64,000 bases of DNA from Natronobacterium gregoryi SP2 (GTDB taxonomy: Archaea; Halobacteriota; Halobacteria; Halobacteriales; Natrialbaceae): positions 1,922,001-1,986,000 of the forward strand of contig NC_019792.1 in NCBI RefSeq assembly GCF_000230715.2, given 5' to 3'. Under the pieces are notes generated by a model. It saw only the letters and a program-made list of their open reading frames with translations, made no database searches and was not told where the DNA came from. Each line of letters opens with the position of its first letter. Positions within the stretch are counted from its first letter, which is position 1. Both the position numbers and the translations under genes were made by a program. Shown here piece after piece: positions 43,687-52,187 of this stretch.

Positions 43687-44946
43687 ATGAGCCAGGAGGG
43701 CGAGCAGGAGCAATCAGACCGGAAGAAATACGAGTTTCGGAAGGTCATCGAAGATCTCAAGAACTACGACGGCTCTGGAACGCAACTCGTATCGATCTAC
43801 GTTCCCGAAGACCGCCAGATCAGCGACGTCGTCCAGCACGTCACCCAGGAACACAGCGAAGCGGCAAACATCAAATCCAAACAGACCCGCACCGCAGTCC
43901 AGGACGCGCTGACGAGTATCAAAGACCGGCTCCGGTATTACGACACGTATCCACCGGAAAACGGGATCGTGCTGTTCTCGGGTGCCGTCGACTCCGGCGG
44001 TGGTCGGACCGAGATGGTCACCAACGTCCTCGAGAGCCCACCCCAGCCGATCGAGTCGTTTCGATACCACTGCGATTCGGATTTCTTGACCGAACCGCTC
44101 GAGGAGATGATGGCGGACAAGGGTCTCTACGGCTTGATCGTCCTCGACCGCCGCGAATCCAACGTCGGCTGGCTGAAGGGCAAACGCGTCGAGCCCGTCA
44201 AGTCCGCTTCCTCGCTGGTTCCGGGCAAACAGCGCAAAGGTGGCCAGTCCGCCCAGCGGTTCGCCCGTCTGCGACTCGAGGCAATTGACAACTTCTACCA
44301 GGAAGTCGCCGGGATGGCAAACGACTTGTTCGTCCCCAAGCGCCACGAACTCGACGGGATTCTCGTGGGCGGCCCTTCGCCGACCAAAGACGAGTTTCTC
44401 GACGGTGACTACCTCCATCACGAGCTTCAGGACGAAGTAATCGGCAAGTTCGACGTCGCTTACACCGACGAGTCCGGCCTCGACGACCTCGTCGACAACG
44501 CAGAAGACGCGCTTGCCGACGCCGAGGTAATGAAAGACAAAAAGCAGATGGAGGAGTTCTTCGAGGAACTCAACGCGGGCGATCTCGCCACCTATGGGTT
44601 CGAACAGACCAGACAGAACCTGGTGATGGGGTCGGTCGATCGGCTGCTCATCAGCGAGGATCTCCGTAAAGATGTCGTCGTCTTCGACTGCGGGGAGTGT
44701 GGCAACACCGACTACGAGGTGATCGACCGTCGGAAGTCGACGCCAGCCCACACGTGCAGCGACTGTGACAGCGCCGTCGAGGCGACCGACGAGGACCGTG
44801 AGGACGCGATCGACCACCTCATCGGAATCGCTGAACAGCGTGGCACCGAGACGAAGTTCATCTCCACGGACTTCGAGAAAGGCGACCAACTCTACAACGC
44901 CTTCGGCGGCTTTGCTGGTATTTTGCGGTATTCGACCGGCGTCTAA
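43687..44946 (+). CDS. prf1: Peptide chain release factor aRF1
   Basis: 419 aa. Recognises all three stop codons and triggers peptide release. The N-domain has NIKS (61-64) for stop reading, the middle domain GGQ (185-187) in KGGQSAQRFARLR for hydrolysis, and the C-domain contains a zinc-ribbon-like pair of CxxC (DCGECGN and CSDCDS) and the closing GGFAGILRYSTGV. Start at the ATG at 43687 with TATA-like AATACTTAC about 35 nt before. A longer in-frame extension upstream is Arg-rich and not used. Confidence 0.96.
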   Translation: MSQEGEQEQSDRKKYEFRKVIEDLKNYDGSGTQLVSIYVPEDRQISDVVQHVTQEHSEAANIKSKQTRTAVQDALTSIKDRLRYYDTYPPENGIVLFSGAVDSGGGRTEMVTNVLESPPQPIESFRYHCDSDFLTEPLEEMMADKGLYGLIVLDRRESNVGWLKGKRVEPVKSASSLVPGKQRKGGQSAQRFARLRLEAIDNFYQEVAGMANDLFVPKRHELDGILVGGPSPTKDEFLDGDYLHHELQDEVIGKFDVAYTDESGLDDLVDNAEDALADAEVMKDKKQMEEFFEELNAGDLATYGFEQTRQNLVMGSVDRLLISEDLRKDVVVFDCGECGNTDYEVIDRRKSTPAHTCSDCDSAVEATDEDREDAIDHLIGIAEQRGTETKFISTDFEKGDQLYNAFGGFAGILRYSTGV

Positions 44947-44994
44947 CGCCTCTCCTCGAGTCGGCCCGCCCCCTCACGCTGTCGCCAAACGTTT

Positions 44995-45080
44995 TATACG
45001 GTTTACTGTCAGTCATTTCCGGCACAACCGCGACCCGGGCGGCGGTTGCGCCGGTAAATCGTTACAGTAATCCGTATTAG
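44995..45080. repeat. Family A palindrome
   Basis: Arms ATACGGTTTACTGTCAGTC and TACAGTAATCCGTATTAG; inner stem TTCCGGCACAACCGC with GCGGTTGCGCCGG. Nearly identical to the copy ending at 58052 (about four differences over 84 bp). Confidence 0.85.
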
Positions 45081-45102
45081 TCGAAAAACGCGGACTGGAG
45101 CT

Positions 45103-45336
45103 ATGAGTTCTCCGTCGAGCCGAAACTGGTTCTTCAGAAGCGCTGCCGAGCGACCGCCGACGAACGGCATCGTCGTCGCTGGCACGCTCGCCGTGAGCGC
45201 TGTTGGCGGTTTTCTCGCCGTGCTCGTACAGCTCACCAGTGTCGCCCCGGGTGGCTCGGAACCGTCGTCGTCTCGATGTTGCTCCTCGTCCGACAGGCAG
45301 CAGTCGCCCTTTCTCGAGCGATCGCGGTCGCCGTAA
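45103..45336 (+). CDS. Small membrane protein, probably frameshifted
   Basis: The frame from the ATG at 45103 gives NWFFRSAAERPPTNGIVVAG and a first hydrophobic helix (TLAVSAVGGFLAVLVQL), then turns into a Ser/Arg tail after codon 48. In the +2 frame from 45246 the sequence reads PGWLGTVVVSMLLLVRQAAV and continues as a second helix with better codon use. The natural product was probably a two-helix protein broken by a small indel near 45246-45252. The shifted frame then runs into the antisense of the next gene, so its true end is unclear. A sequencing error is possible. Confidence 0.45.
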   Translation: MSSPSSRNWFFRSAAERPPTNGIVVAGTLAVSAVGGFLAVLVQLTSVAPGGSEPSSSRCCSSSDRQQSPFLERSRSP

Positions 45337-45362
45337 CTCGATCGGTAAGTGTCACGAAAAAC

Positions 45363-45608
45363 TTAGAGGGTTCCTCGGAGTCGCACCGCGTCCTCGGTGA
45401 TCTCTTCGATGCTGCCCTCGTCGAGGGGGTGTGCCTCCTCGGTGGCCACACCCCAGCCGAGTTTCGCTTTGATCGTGTCGGCAAGCCCTGGATCGGGCTC
45501 GACGTAGCCGTGGCCGTCTTCGACCGTCACGATTCGACCGACTTCGGTCCCGTCAGTGTTCAGTACGCGTTTCCCCTCGTCGTCTTTGGTGATCGTCTCC
45601 CGATTCAT
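45363..45608 (-). CDS. PRC-barrel-like haloarchaeal protein
   Basis: 81 aa. The sequence ITKDDEGKRVLNTDGTEVG followed by RIVTVEDGHGYVEPDPGLAD and ending TEDAVRLRGTL is the compact PRC-barrel form common in haloarchaea. The middle KAKLGWGVATEEAHPLDE is a conserved addition. Probably a cytoplasmic small adaptor; no known partner here. Monocistronic. Confidence 0.8.
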   Translation of the reverse strand: MNRETITKDDEGKRVLNTDGTEVGRIVTVEDGHGYVEPDPGLADTIKAKLGWGVATEEAHPLDEGSIEEITEDAVRLRGTL

Positions 45609-45801
45609 GCGTTCCCGGCCCCGGTAGGGACCGAGTTACAGGGCGGTAGGGCCGGTGTGGAATAAACGGACGAAACCGTTGTACAGGGGTACTAGATCGT
45701 TGCCTCGAGCAAAACGGCAGCCGAACTGATCGTTCCGCAGCCGGCGACTGTTCGATTTCCGGAAACGACGGGTAACAGGCGTCTACCTCCAGATAACACA
45801 A

Positions 45802-45810
45802 GGTTTATAC
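45802..45810 (+). promoter_or_regulatory. TATA box of the TraB-like gene
   Basis: GTTTATACC lies about 30 nt before the ATG at 45838 and is followed by the short palindrome GGTAGTACCGTATTACC. Confidence 0.45.
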
Positions 45811-45837
45811 CGGTAGTACCGTATTACCGGGTGAGCA

Positions 45838-46578
45838 ATGGACGCGTACGAGTTCCCCGGCTCGGTCGACGATCCCCGCGTCACCGAGCGGTTTTGCCGC
45901 CGGGCCACCGGTGCGGACGGCGACGTTACCCTTCTCGGCGTCGTTCACGATCATCCCGCAAGCGTCGGCCGCGTCGAACGCTCTCTCGAGGCACTCGATC
46001 CGGAGACGTTGGCGCTCGAGTTGCCGCCCGCAGCGGTCCCACTGTACCGGGCGTACGCCCGTGACGCCGGTGATCGACCCGATTTCGGTGGTGAGATGAG
46101 CACCGCAATCGGGGCTGCCCCCGACGCTGCCGTCGTCGGCATCGACGCACCGAACTGGTCGTTCCTCCGGCGACTCTTGACACGGCTGGTCGCCGACCGC
46201 GTCTCGCCACGCATCGCTCGCCGCGTCGTTTCGAGTCTCGGCGGCGCGACCCGTGAGGCAGTGGCCTGTCGGGTAGCCGCGACGGTGACGAAGGCGACGT
46301 CGATGACGGTCGCGTACGATCACGACCCCATCGAGTACGACTGCACTCACGACGATCCGCCGGAACGACAGGCAGCCCACGAACGCTCACACGTCGCCAG
46401 CGTCCGCGCCCTGCTTGGCAGCGTTGCGGGCGGCGAGAGTGCCCTCGCTTACAGAGACGAGACCCGCGAACGGTGTATGATCGACCGACTCGAGGAGCTC
46501 CGACGAGACGAGTGCGAAGTCGTTGCCGTCGTCGGCGTCGACCACCTCGAGCGGTTGGCCGACGAGCTATCGACGTAA
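45838..46578 (+). CDS. TraB/PrgY-like protein
   Basis: 246 aa. Spaced motifs resemble the TraB/Tiki superfamily: VTLLGVVHDHPASVG at the first strand, LDPETLALELPPAAVPLY (ELD-like motif) and the C-terminal CEVVAVVGVDHLERLADEL. Between them the usual helical region is reduced. The members are thought to be metal-dependent peptidase-like proteins. The archaeal role is unknown and no membrane helix is seen, unlike longer TraB proteins. Confidence 0.65.
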   Translation: MDAYEFPGSVDDPRVTERFCRRATGADGDVTLLGVVHDHPASVGRVERSLEALDPETLALELPPAAVPLYRAYARDAGDRPDFGGEMSTAIGAAPDAAVVGIDAPNWSFLRRLLTRLVADRVSPRIARRVVSSLGGATREAVACRVAATVTKATSMTVAYDHDPIEYDCTHDDPPERQAAHERSHVASVRALLGSVAGGESALAYRDETRERCMIDRLEELRRDECEVVAVVGVDHLERLADELST

Positions 46579-46716
46579 CCGGGGCCTGATACGGAACGTC
46601 GGCCGACTCCGTTGCGATCGCTGTCTCCTGTCGGAATCGGACAACAGCGCCGCCCTCGGCCGATCGTCGCTCCCGCCGATCCGAAAATACATATATCTGG
46701 TTGATAGCTTTTTCAT

Positions 46717-47109
46717 ATGATACGTCGGGACCTGCTCGCTCTCAGCAGTGGAGCACTCGCGGCGTTTTTCGCCGGCTGTTCCGACGAAACCGAACGCCCC
46801 GATATCGAGTACCGGCTTTCGATCCGGAACGGGACCACCGACAGTCGCGAGTACGTCGTGACGGCGTACGCCGATGGCAGCCGGATACACGACGAGACGT
46901 ACGCCCTCACGAACGGTGAGCGCGCTCTCGAGACCGTTCTCGTCGAGCAGCCGATAACCAAAGTACGGGTCGAGGTCCCTGGCGAACACTCATACACCAT
47001 CTACGACGTGCCGCCGTGTGAGTCGACCCCGGACGAATCGTGGTACGGGACACTCGTCGTCGACAACGACGGTGCGTCCGAACTGACGGCGTCTTTCGAG
47101 TGTGCCTGA
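46717..47109 (+). CDS. Short Tat lipoprotein
   Basis: 130 aa. MIRRDLLALSSGALAAFFAGC is a Tat/lipobox signal with Cys21 as the lipidated residue. The mature part is a small beta sandwich (YRLSIRNGTTDSREYVVTAY; ITKVRVEVPGEHSYTIYDVP) ending in a cysteine (ASFECA). AT-rich ATACATATATC at about 46685 gives a likely TATA box. Function unknown. Confidence 0.7.
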   Translation: MIRRDLLALSSGALAAFFAGCSDETERPDIEYRLSIRNGTTDSREYVVTAYADGSRIHDETYALTNGERALETVLVEQPITKVRVEVPGEHSYTIYDVPPCESTPDESWYGTLVVDNDGASELTASFECA

Positions 47110-47115
47110 GGCGGC

Positions 47116-47445
47116 TCACCGATCCGTTCTCGAGTCGGATGCGGGCGGGTCGATCAGGATTTCGCCGTCGCTGTAGACCGTCACGCGGTGATCGGCGACG
47201 ACGAACGAGACGTGGCCGCCGAGGCGGGCAGTGCCGTCGTGACGCGGGCGAAAGAGTTTGTCGAGAGCGTCGGGGTCGACGGCGTCGTACAGCGAGATCC
47301 GTCCGTCAGTCGGATCGACCCCCATGCAGTCCGCCAGCGCGTGAACGACGGTAGTGCTGAGCGTGGCTGGACTGTCCGGGTCGTGAACGGCGCGATAGAC
47401 TGCAGGCCGACTCGAGGACGATGACGGGGACGTGCGTTCGTGCAT
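47116..47445 (-). CDS. HalOD1-type output domain protein
   Basis: 109 aa from the ATG at 47445. A Ser-rich N-tail precedes the compact HalOD1 domain: PAVYRAVHDPDS, TVVHALADCMGVDPTD, ISLYDAVDPDALDKLF and the closing VSFVVADHRVTVYSDGEILI. This domain is a halobacterial output module often found alone or after receiver domains. The stop is 6 bp from the convergent lipoprotein gene. Confidence 0.82.
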   Translation of the reverse strand: MHERTSPSSSSSRPAVYRAVHDPDSPATLSTTVVHALADCMGVDPTDGRISLYDAVDPDALDKLFRPRHDGTARLGGHVSFVVADHRVTVYSDGEILIDPPASDSRTDR

Positions 47446-47603
47446 GACTGTTCGTCTCACTACCGCTCTGGCTTCGACCGGTAAAAAGCGTATCCATCCA
47501 TTACTGGATCGTCAACAATAGTGGTTGGTTTTCTGTTACTTTTGAACGAGAGTCCTAGAAGAGCGGACGGATACTCGCTTCTGGCCCGGGAACGTTGCTC
47601 CCG

Positions 47604-47921
47604 TCATCGCCGGAGCGTCGAAATACAGTGCCAGCAGTAGGTAAACGTCTGATCCGCCGCGTTGCGAGCCCCACAGTGGGGACACCTGATCGTCTCGCCG
47701 TCGAACTCGCGCTCGTCTGGTTCCTCGCGGTCCTCGCGGTCGTGGGGGCTCGAGTACCGATCGGGTCCGGGTGACGACGGAGAACCCGCTCGATTTGGGT
47801 CCGCGAAGGACGGCGATCCCGTTCTGTCGCCGTTGTCACGGTGAAGGTAGACGTAGTACAGTATCAGGTGGAGAAGGACAAACAACAGGAGGTAGCCGAC
47901 GAGCCAGCCCCAGAGCTCCAT
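47604..47921 (-). CDS. Membrane-anchored zinc-ribbon protein (DUF7577-like)
   Basis: 105 aa from the ATG at 47921. An N-terminal membrane helix (WGWLVGYLLLFVLLHLILYY) leads to a charged Pro/Ser linker and a C-terminal zinc ribbon IRCPHCGARNAADQTFTYCW followed by HC. Matches haloarchaeal DUF7577-type ribbons. Function unknown. Confidence 0.65.
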   Translation of the reverse strand: MELWGWLVGYLLLFVLLHLILYYVYLHRDNGDRTGSPSFADPNRAGSPSSPGPDRYSSPHDREDREEPDEREFDGETIRCPHCGARNAADQTFTYCWHCISTLRR

Positions 47922-48035
47922 CGGTGTGTCGTACGTTCTCAACGCACTTGGATATTCCCCGACTCAGGCTGCGGGGACACTCAGGGAACGCGAAACGATC
48001 GTCGGGACGGAACCGATCGACGTCTCGAGTCGACG

Positions 48036-48935
48036 CTATCCGGAGGGTCGTAGGTCTCGCTGGAACTCGTCGAAGTCATCGAGATCGTCGGGAAGTTCGT
48101 ACTCGAGGTGGCGCTGTTCCTGGCGGTTGCCGCCGGCCTCGTCGATGGGCGTCGCGATGTCTTCCCAGCCGGGTTTGATCTTGACGCTCTTTGCGGGCAT
48201 CCCGACGGCGATGTGATGGGCAGGAACGTCGTGCTGGACGACGGCACGCGCGCCGACGATGGCGTTTTCGCCGACCTTGTTGCCCGCACGGACCATCGAG
48301 TCGTAGGTGAGGCGGACGTCGTCTTCGACTATCGTGTGATAGTTGCGGACGTCGGTCTGGTCGACGACGTCGTGATCGTGACTGTAAACGTGGACGCCGT
48401 CGGAGATAGAGACGCGGTCGCCGATGGTGAGTCTTCCGCGGTCGTCGAGGTGAACGTCGTCGTGGATCACCGCGTTGTCCCCGACCGTAATGTTGTGGCC
48501 GTACGTGAACGTGATCCCCTTGAAGAACCGACAGTTCTCGCCACACTCCTCGAACAGATGCTCCGCGAGCATTCGCCGGAACCGGAGCGCAAACTCCACG
48601 TTGTCCGCGACCGGCAGACTGTCGAACTGCCGCCAGAGCCACTGGAGGTGTTTCGAACGGCGGAACCGATCTTCGTCTTTCTCGGCGTAGTATTCGCTCT
48701 CGAGGGTGGTGTTACAAGGATCGTAACTCTGCAGACGGACCCGCTCTGCCGGCGAGACGGAGTCGCCGCGCTGCCAGCGCTCGTATGCCTCGCGATCTCC
48801 CGAGAGGTCGATCAACACGTCCTCGACGACCGAGCAGGTGTCCTCGTCGCTCGAGAGCCGGCTGTCGACCTCGTCGATGAACTCGCACATCCCCACCTCC
48901 GCCTCCTCGGGCAGCGAGACGTACCGCTTTGTCAT
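48036..48935 (-). CDS. Left-handed beta-helix acyltransferase (hexapeptide family)
   Basis: 299 aa from the ATG at 48935. An acidic helical N-half (about 1-150) resembles the maltose/galactoside acetyltransferase leader. The hexapeptide repeats then run from about 160 (ITVGDNAVIHDDVHLDDRGR; LTIGDRVSISDGVHVYSHDH), with the catalytic-type His in YSHDHDVV, through VGENAIVGARAVVQHDVPAH to VGMPAKSVKIKPG. It is a probable O-acetyl or sugar acyltransferase; the substrate is not predictable. An in-frame upstream extension is non-coding in character. Confidence 0.82.
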   Translation of the reverse strand: MTKRYVSLPEEAEVGMCEFIDEVDSRLSSDEDTCSVVEDVLIDLSGDREAYERWQRGDSVSPAERVRLQSYDPCNTTLESEYYAEKDEDRFRRSKHLQWLWRQFDSLPVADNVEFALRFRRMLAEHLFEECGENCRFFKGITFTYGHNITVGDNAVIHDDVHLDDRGRLTIGDRVSISDGVHVYSHDHDVVDQTDVRNYHTIVEDDVRLTYDSMVRAGNKVGENAIVGARAVVQHDVPAHHIAVGMPAKSVKIKPGWEDIATPIDEAGGNRQEQRHLEYELPDDLDDFDEFQRDLRPSG

Positions 48936-49014
48936 AGTCCGACGTATTGCCCGCCGAGTTGATAGGGGTTCGGTTGTGAGAGCGATTCGCCGGCTCTCGG
49001 TAGTGACGCGAGTG

Positions 49015-49260
49015 CTACCGCCGTTTCCGTCCGCCGTAGTCGCTTCCGTCGCCGCCGTCGGCACGCCACCGCGTGAGAATGAGCGCCGGAAGGGCGACGG
49101 TCCCGACGAGAAGCAACGCCGTGACCACGACCGTCCCGACGGTCACCCGGTGTGGGCTCACCTCGAGTTGCGTGATGGCGACCGGGAGCGCAACGGCAAC
49201 TGCGATAACGGTCAGGAGAAGAATCCGCCCTCGCCCGTTGCCGTCGCGGTCGTCGTTCAT
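49015..49260 (-). CDS. Small two-helix membrane protein
   Basis: 81 aa. Two transmembrane helices (about 13-30 and 41-62: ILLLTVIAVAVALPVAITQL; VGTVVVTALLLVGTVALPAL) with a short loop and a basic C-tail (YGGRKRR). No recognised family. It lies after the acyltransferase gene on the same strand at some distance. Confidence 0.6.
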   Translation of the reverse strand: MNDDRDGNGRGRILLLTVIAVAVALPVAITQLEVSPHRVTVGTVVVTALLLVGTVALPALILTRWRADGGDGSDYGGRKRR

Positions 49261-49443
49261 ATCCGTAGTTCTCGAGAGGAGTAAAGAGCGGTTCGACTCG
49301 AGTCGACGGCTCCAGAAGAGAACCCTGGCGTGTCGTTTACAAGCAATCCCGGAGACTGCCCCGGGGCTTGACCCCGAGGCGATTCACGTGGACATCTGCG
49401 ACGTCACTCCGAGGCACGAATTCGGTTGATTTATCCGACCGTC

Positions 49444-50055
49444 CTACTCGTCTGGATACTTCGGCTTCCGTTTCTCCGCCCGCTCGAGTGCCGTCTCCAC
49501 CACGTCCCGCACGTCGCCGTGGAAGATGTCCCCGTGGCCGGCGTACATGTGCTCGACTCCGTCGGGCATTCGATCGAGTAGCTCCCGGATGCTCTCGATG
49601 AGTCGCTCCCGCGATTGTCCAGCCATGTCGGTTCGGCCGAAACTCCCGTCGTCGAACGCGCCGTCGTCGTGAACGACCACGTCACCAGAGAACAGGGTCG
49701 TCTCGGAGACCAAAGCGACGTGATCGTCGGCGTGGCCGGGCGTGTAGACGACATCGAACGCCTCATCACCGATCCGGACGGTGTCACCGTCCTCGAGGGC
49801 GTGAGTTCGTGCTGGATGGTCGTCGGCGGCGTAGACGTCGGGATCGAACGCGTCGGCGACGGCCTCGAGCTGGGCGACGTGGTCGCCGTGCTGGTGGGTC
49901 ATCACCACCGAATCGACGTCGTCGACGTGCTCGTGAATCGAATCGACGACGCCCTCGTACGCGCCGGTGTCGACCAGCGTCGTCTCCTCGCCAACCACGA
50001 GAAAGACGTTGCAGGTGAACGTGTTCGCGTCCGCGGTAACGTGATAGACGTTCAT
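49444..50055 (-). CDS. MBL-fold metallohydrolase
   Basis: 203 aa from the ATG at 50055. Metallo-beta-lactamase motif THQHGDH (His54, His56, Asp58, His59), VVYTPGHADDHVALVS with the next metal His, SGDVVVHDDG and a final AGHGDIFHGDV. Short, glyoxalase-II-like or quorum-lactonase-like fold. The opening YHVTADANTFTCNVFLVVGE is typical of haloarchaeal stand-alone members. Substrate unknown. Divergent from the DUF5786 gene. Confidence 0.88.
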   Translation of the reverse strand: MNVYHVTADANTFTCNVFLVVGEETTLVDTGAYEGVVDSIHEHVDDVDSVVMTHQHGDHVAQLEAVADAFDPDVYAADDHPARTHALEDGDTVRIGDEAFDVVYTPGHADDHVALVSETTLFSGDVVVHDDGAFDDGSFGRTDMAGQSRERLIESIRELLDRMPDGVEHMYAGHGDIFHGDVRDVVETALERAEKRKPKYPDE

Positions 50056-50150
50056 GGTCGTCGTCTCGTCGGCCGACAGTAAAGTCCTGGCGTCGTCGCC
50101 TTTCGTGCAACCACGAAACTTTTCACTGCCAAGCGCATACAATTACCTGT

Positions 50151-50327
50151 ATGGGATTCGGGAGTTACGACGAATCCGAACAGCAGGAAGTCGACGCTGA
50201 TTTTGACGACGACGACGCGGTCCAGTCATCCGAAACCGACCACGAGGGCACGATCGAGTTCGAGAACGGGGCCTCGAGCGACGAACTGCTCGATCGGTTA
50301 CAGGAAATCAAAGACGACGAGGGTTGA
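50151..50327 (+). CDS. Small acidic protein (DUF5786-like)
   Basis: 58 aa. GFGSYDESEQQEVDADFDDDD followed by TIEFENGASSDELLDRLQEI is characteristic of haloarchaeal DUF5786. The codon count from the ATG at 50151 to the TGA at 50325-50327 is exact. Function unknown; very acidic with a C-terminal helix. It lies 11 bp before the DUF99 gene, probably co-transcribed. Confidence 0.8.
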   Translation: MGFGSYDESEQQEVDADFDDDDAVQSSETDHEGTIEFENGASSDELLDRLQEIKDDEG

Positions 50328-50338
50328 GGGCCGGCGAC

Positions 50339-50905
50339 ATGAAACCCGGTGTGCGGGCGCTGGGAATCGCCGAGTCCTATCGGGCCGAGCGAAACCAGAG
50401 CACGCTCGCCGGGGCCATCGTCCGGGCCGATCGGGTCGTCGACGGACTCGCCTACGGCACGTGTACCGTCGGCGGGTTCGACGCGACCGACGCCATCGTC
50501 TCCGTGCTCGACCGCCTGTGCCGGCCCGACGTTCGCTACGTGCTAGTCGGCGCGATCGCACCTGCGTGGTACAACCTTCTCTCGCTCTCGGAAATTGCCG
50601 AGGCTATCGACCGGCCCGTGATCGCCGTCACCTTCGAGGAGAGCGACGGTCTCGAGGCCGGGATTCGAGACGCCTTCTCCGGCGAGGAGCGTCGACAGCG
50701 CCTCGAGCAGTACCGGTCGTTACCCGACCGCCGGGAGCTGTCGGTAAACGACGAGACGGTCTACGTCCGGGCCTGCGGACTCGAGGACGACGCCGCCGCC
50801 GAGGTCGTTCGCGGATTTACGCCCGAAGGTGGACGCCCGGAACCGATCCGGGTAGCTCGGCTCGCGGCACGAGCCACAGACGAGTACGTCGACGCGGACG
50901 AGTGA
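50339..50905 (+). CDS. DUF99 family protein (UPF0215)
   Basis: 188 aa from the ATG at 50339. Archaeal DUF99 motifs: GVRALGIAESYRAERNQSTL, DRVVDGLAYGTCTVGGFDAT, DVRYVLVGAIAPAWYNLLSL and RPVIAVTFEESDGLEAGI. It may be nuclease-related by fold, but no activity is established. Its stop TGA (50903-50905) is the first triplet of a family A element. Confidence 0.85.
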   Translation: MKPGVRALGIAESYRAERNQSTLAGAIVRADRVVDGLAYGTCTVGGFDATDAIVSVLDRLCRPDVRYVLVGAIAPAWYNLLSLSEIAEAIDRPVIAVTFEESDGLEAGIRDAFSGEERRQRLEQYRSLPDRRELSVNDETVYVRACGLEDDAAAEVVRGFTPEGGRPEPIRVARLAARATDEYVDADE

Positions 50906-50986
50906 GACGGGTTGCTGGATCGATGTAGTGATGTAACCGCTTCGGGTCGCGGGTGCGCCGGCACTGACCGACAGGAATCGGTACGC
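50903..50986. repeat. Family A palindrome; edge TGA is the stop of the DUF99 gene
   Basis: The left edge is TGAGACGGGTTGCTGG. The core TTCGGGTCGCGGGTGCGCCG and arm GCACTGACCGACAGG follow. The right end is diverged (AATCGGTACGCG). Confidence 0.75.
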
Positions 50987-51035
50987 GTCGGACGCGACCC
51001 GAAAGACGTAGTAGGCGCCCACCTGAGCCACCACC

Positions 51036-51632
51036 ATGGGATCGATGGAGGACCTTCGGGTCACCGGGTGTACGCGGTGCCCGAAACTCGTCGACTGCCG
51101 GAGTCAGATCGTCAACGGCACCGGCCCCGAGGACGCCGACGTCCTCTTCGTCGGCGAAGGGCCGGGCGCACAGGAGGACGAACAGGGCGAGCCGTTCGTC
51201 GGCCGCAGCGGCTCCGTACTCGACGACCAGCTCCGGATCGTCGGTCTCGACCGCGAGACCGTCCGCATCACCAACTGCGTGCGCTGTCGGCCACCCGAGA
51301 ACCGCGATCCGACCGACGAAGAACTCGAGAACTGCCGGGAGTACCTCGAGACCGAAATCGACCGACTCGATCCGGAGGTGATCGTGACGCTGGGGAAGGT
51401 GCCGAGCGAACACCTGCTCGGGCGCTCGGTCGCGGTGACGAAGGAGGCGGGCTCGGTCGAGAACGTCCGAATCGGCGGAACGCCCTATCGGTTGCTGATC
51501 TGTGTCCACCCCGCGGCGACGCTGTACGACCGGAGTCAGGAGGCGACCTTCGAGGAGACGATCGAACGAGCAGCCGACCTCGCGGGGGCCGACGGCAGCG
51601 AGAGCGGCCAGACGCGACTCGACGGCTTTTGA
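51036..51632 (+). CDS. Uracil-DNA glycosylase, family 4 (4Fe-4S)
   Basis: 198 aa. Removes uracil from DNA. Motif 1 is GEGPGAQEDEQGEPFVGRSG (about 42-61), motif 3 is CVHPAATLYD, and the Fe-S cysteines include CTRCPKLVDC at the N-terminus and ITNCVRCRPPENRD in the middle. The start is ATG 51036, with a second ATG at 51045. The stop TGA at 51630-51632 is the first triplet of a family A element. Monocistronic. Confidence 0.93.
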   Translation: MGSMEDLRVTGCTRCPKLVDCRSQIVNGTGPEDADVLFVGEGPGAQEDEQGEPFVGRSGSVLDDQLRIVGLDRETVRITNCVRCRPPENRDPTDEELENCREYLETEIDRLDPEVIVTLGKVPSEHLLGRSVAVTKEAGSVENVRIGGTPYRLLICVHPAATLYDRSQEATFEETIERAADLAGADGSESGQTRLDGF

Positions 51633-51717
51633 TACGTCTGCTGTAAGTCATCGATGGCACAACAGCGACCTGTCCTGCGGTTGCGGCGGTCGATCGTCAC
51701 AGCAGACCGTACGAGAC
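51630..51717. repeat. Family A palindrome; edge TGA is the stop of the UDG gene
   Basis: The left edge is TGATACGTCTGCTGTAAGTC and the right arm ACAGCAGACCGTACGAG. The inner stem has its own sequence (CGATGGCACAACAGCGAC against GCGGTTGCGGCGGTCGATCG). Confidence 0.8.
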
Positions 51718-51767
51718 GTTTCGAGTGCCAGCAGTCCCTTGAACCCGACGGCGCTCGGAGTGAGAGT

Positions 51768-52025
51768 ATGACCGACCTCTCCCTCGAGGACGTAACGCGA
51801 CGACTCGAGACGGCGACCGAACTCGAGACCGAACCAGCAGTGTCGGTCCTTCGGACTGCCAACGAAGACCTAGACGCGCTCGGCAACGACCCCGACGTCG
51901 ACGAATCGCGTCGCCGAGAACTCGAGGATCGAGTGAGCCAGCGACTCCGCGAGGTCGAGAACCGCGACGACTACGGCGGCGAACTGGGGGCGTCGATGAA
52001 TCCGGACGAGGAAGACGCGCCGTAG
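51768..52025 (+). CDS. Small acidic helical protein, unassigned
   Basis: 85 aa from the ATG at 51768. Mostly charged helix (LSLEDVTRRLETATELETEP; DESRRRELEDRVSQRLREVE) with an acidic C-tail. No signal peptide, membrane helix or recognised domain. Conserved-looking codon use supports it as a gene. Function unknown. Confidence 0.6.
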   Translation: MTDLSLEDVTRRLETATELETEPAVSVLRTANEDLDALGNDPDVDESRRRELEDRVSQRLREVENRDDYGGELGASMNPDEEDAP

Positions 52026-52187
52026 TTACGACTCCTCGAGTAGTGGCCGTCGGAACGAGTAGCCAGCACCTACGACGATTCCGAACTGGATACGGTGGTC
52101 CTTTTCCGGTCGCTTTCCTCGAAACCGACCGTTTGAATCCGAAACGATACGGCCGGTTTTTGCTCCGCTCGGCGTCGAGCACCGATT

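Noticed and set aside
46586-46640. Possible family A copy after the TraB-like gene
   Set aside because: Only the outer end (TGATACGG) matches. The rest does not pair convincingly.
49261-49443. Coding-like plus-strand stretch ending PGLDPEAIHVDICDVTPRHE
   Set aside because: Too short, no start, and no family recognised. It may be a fragment of an old transposase but I cannot support that.
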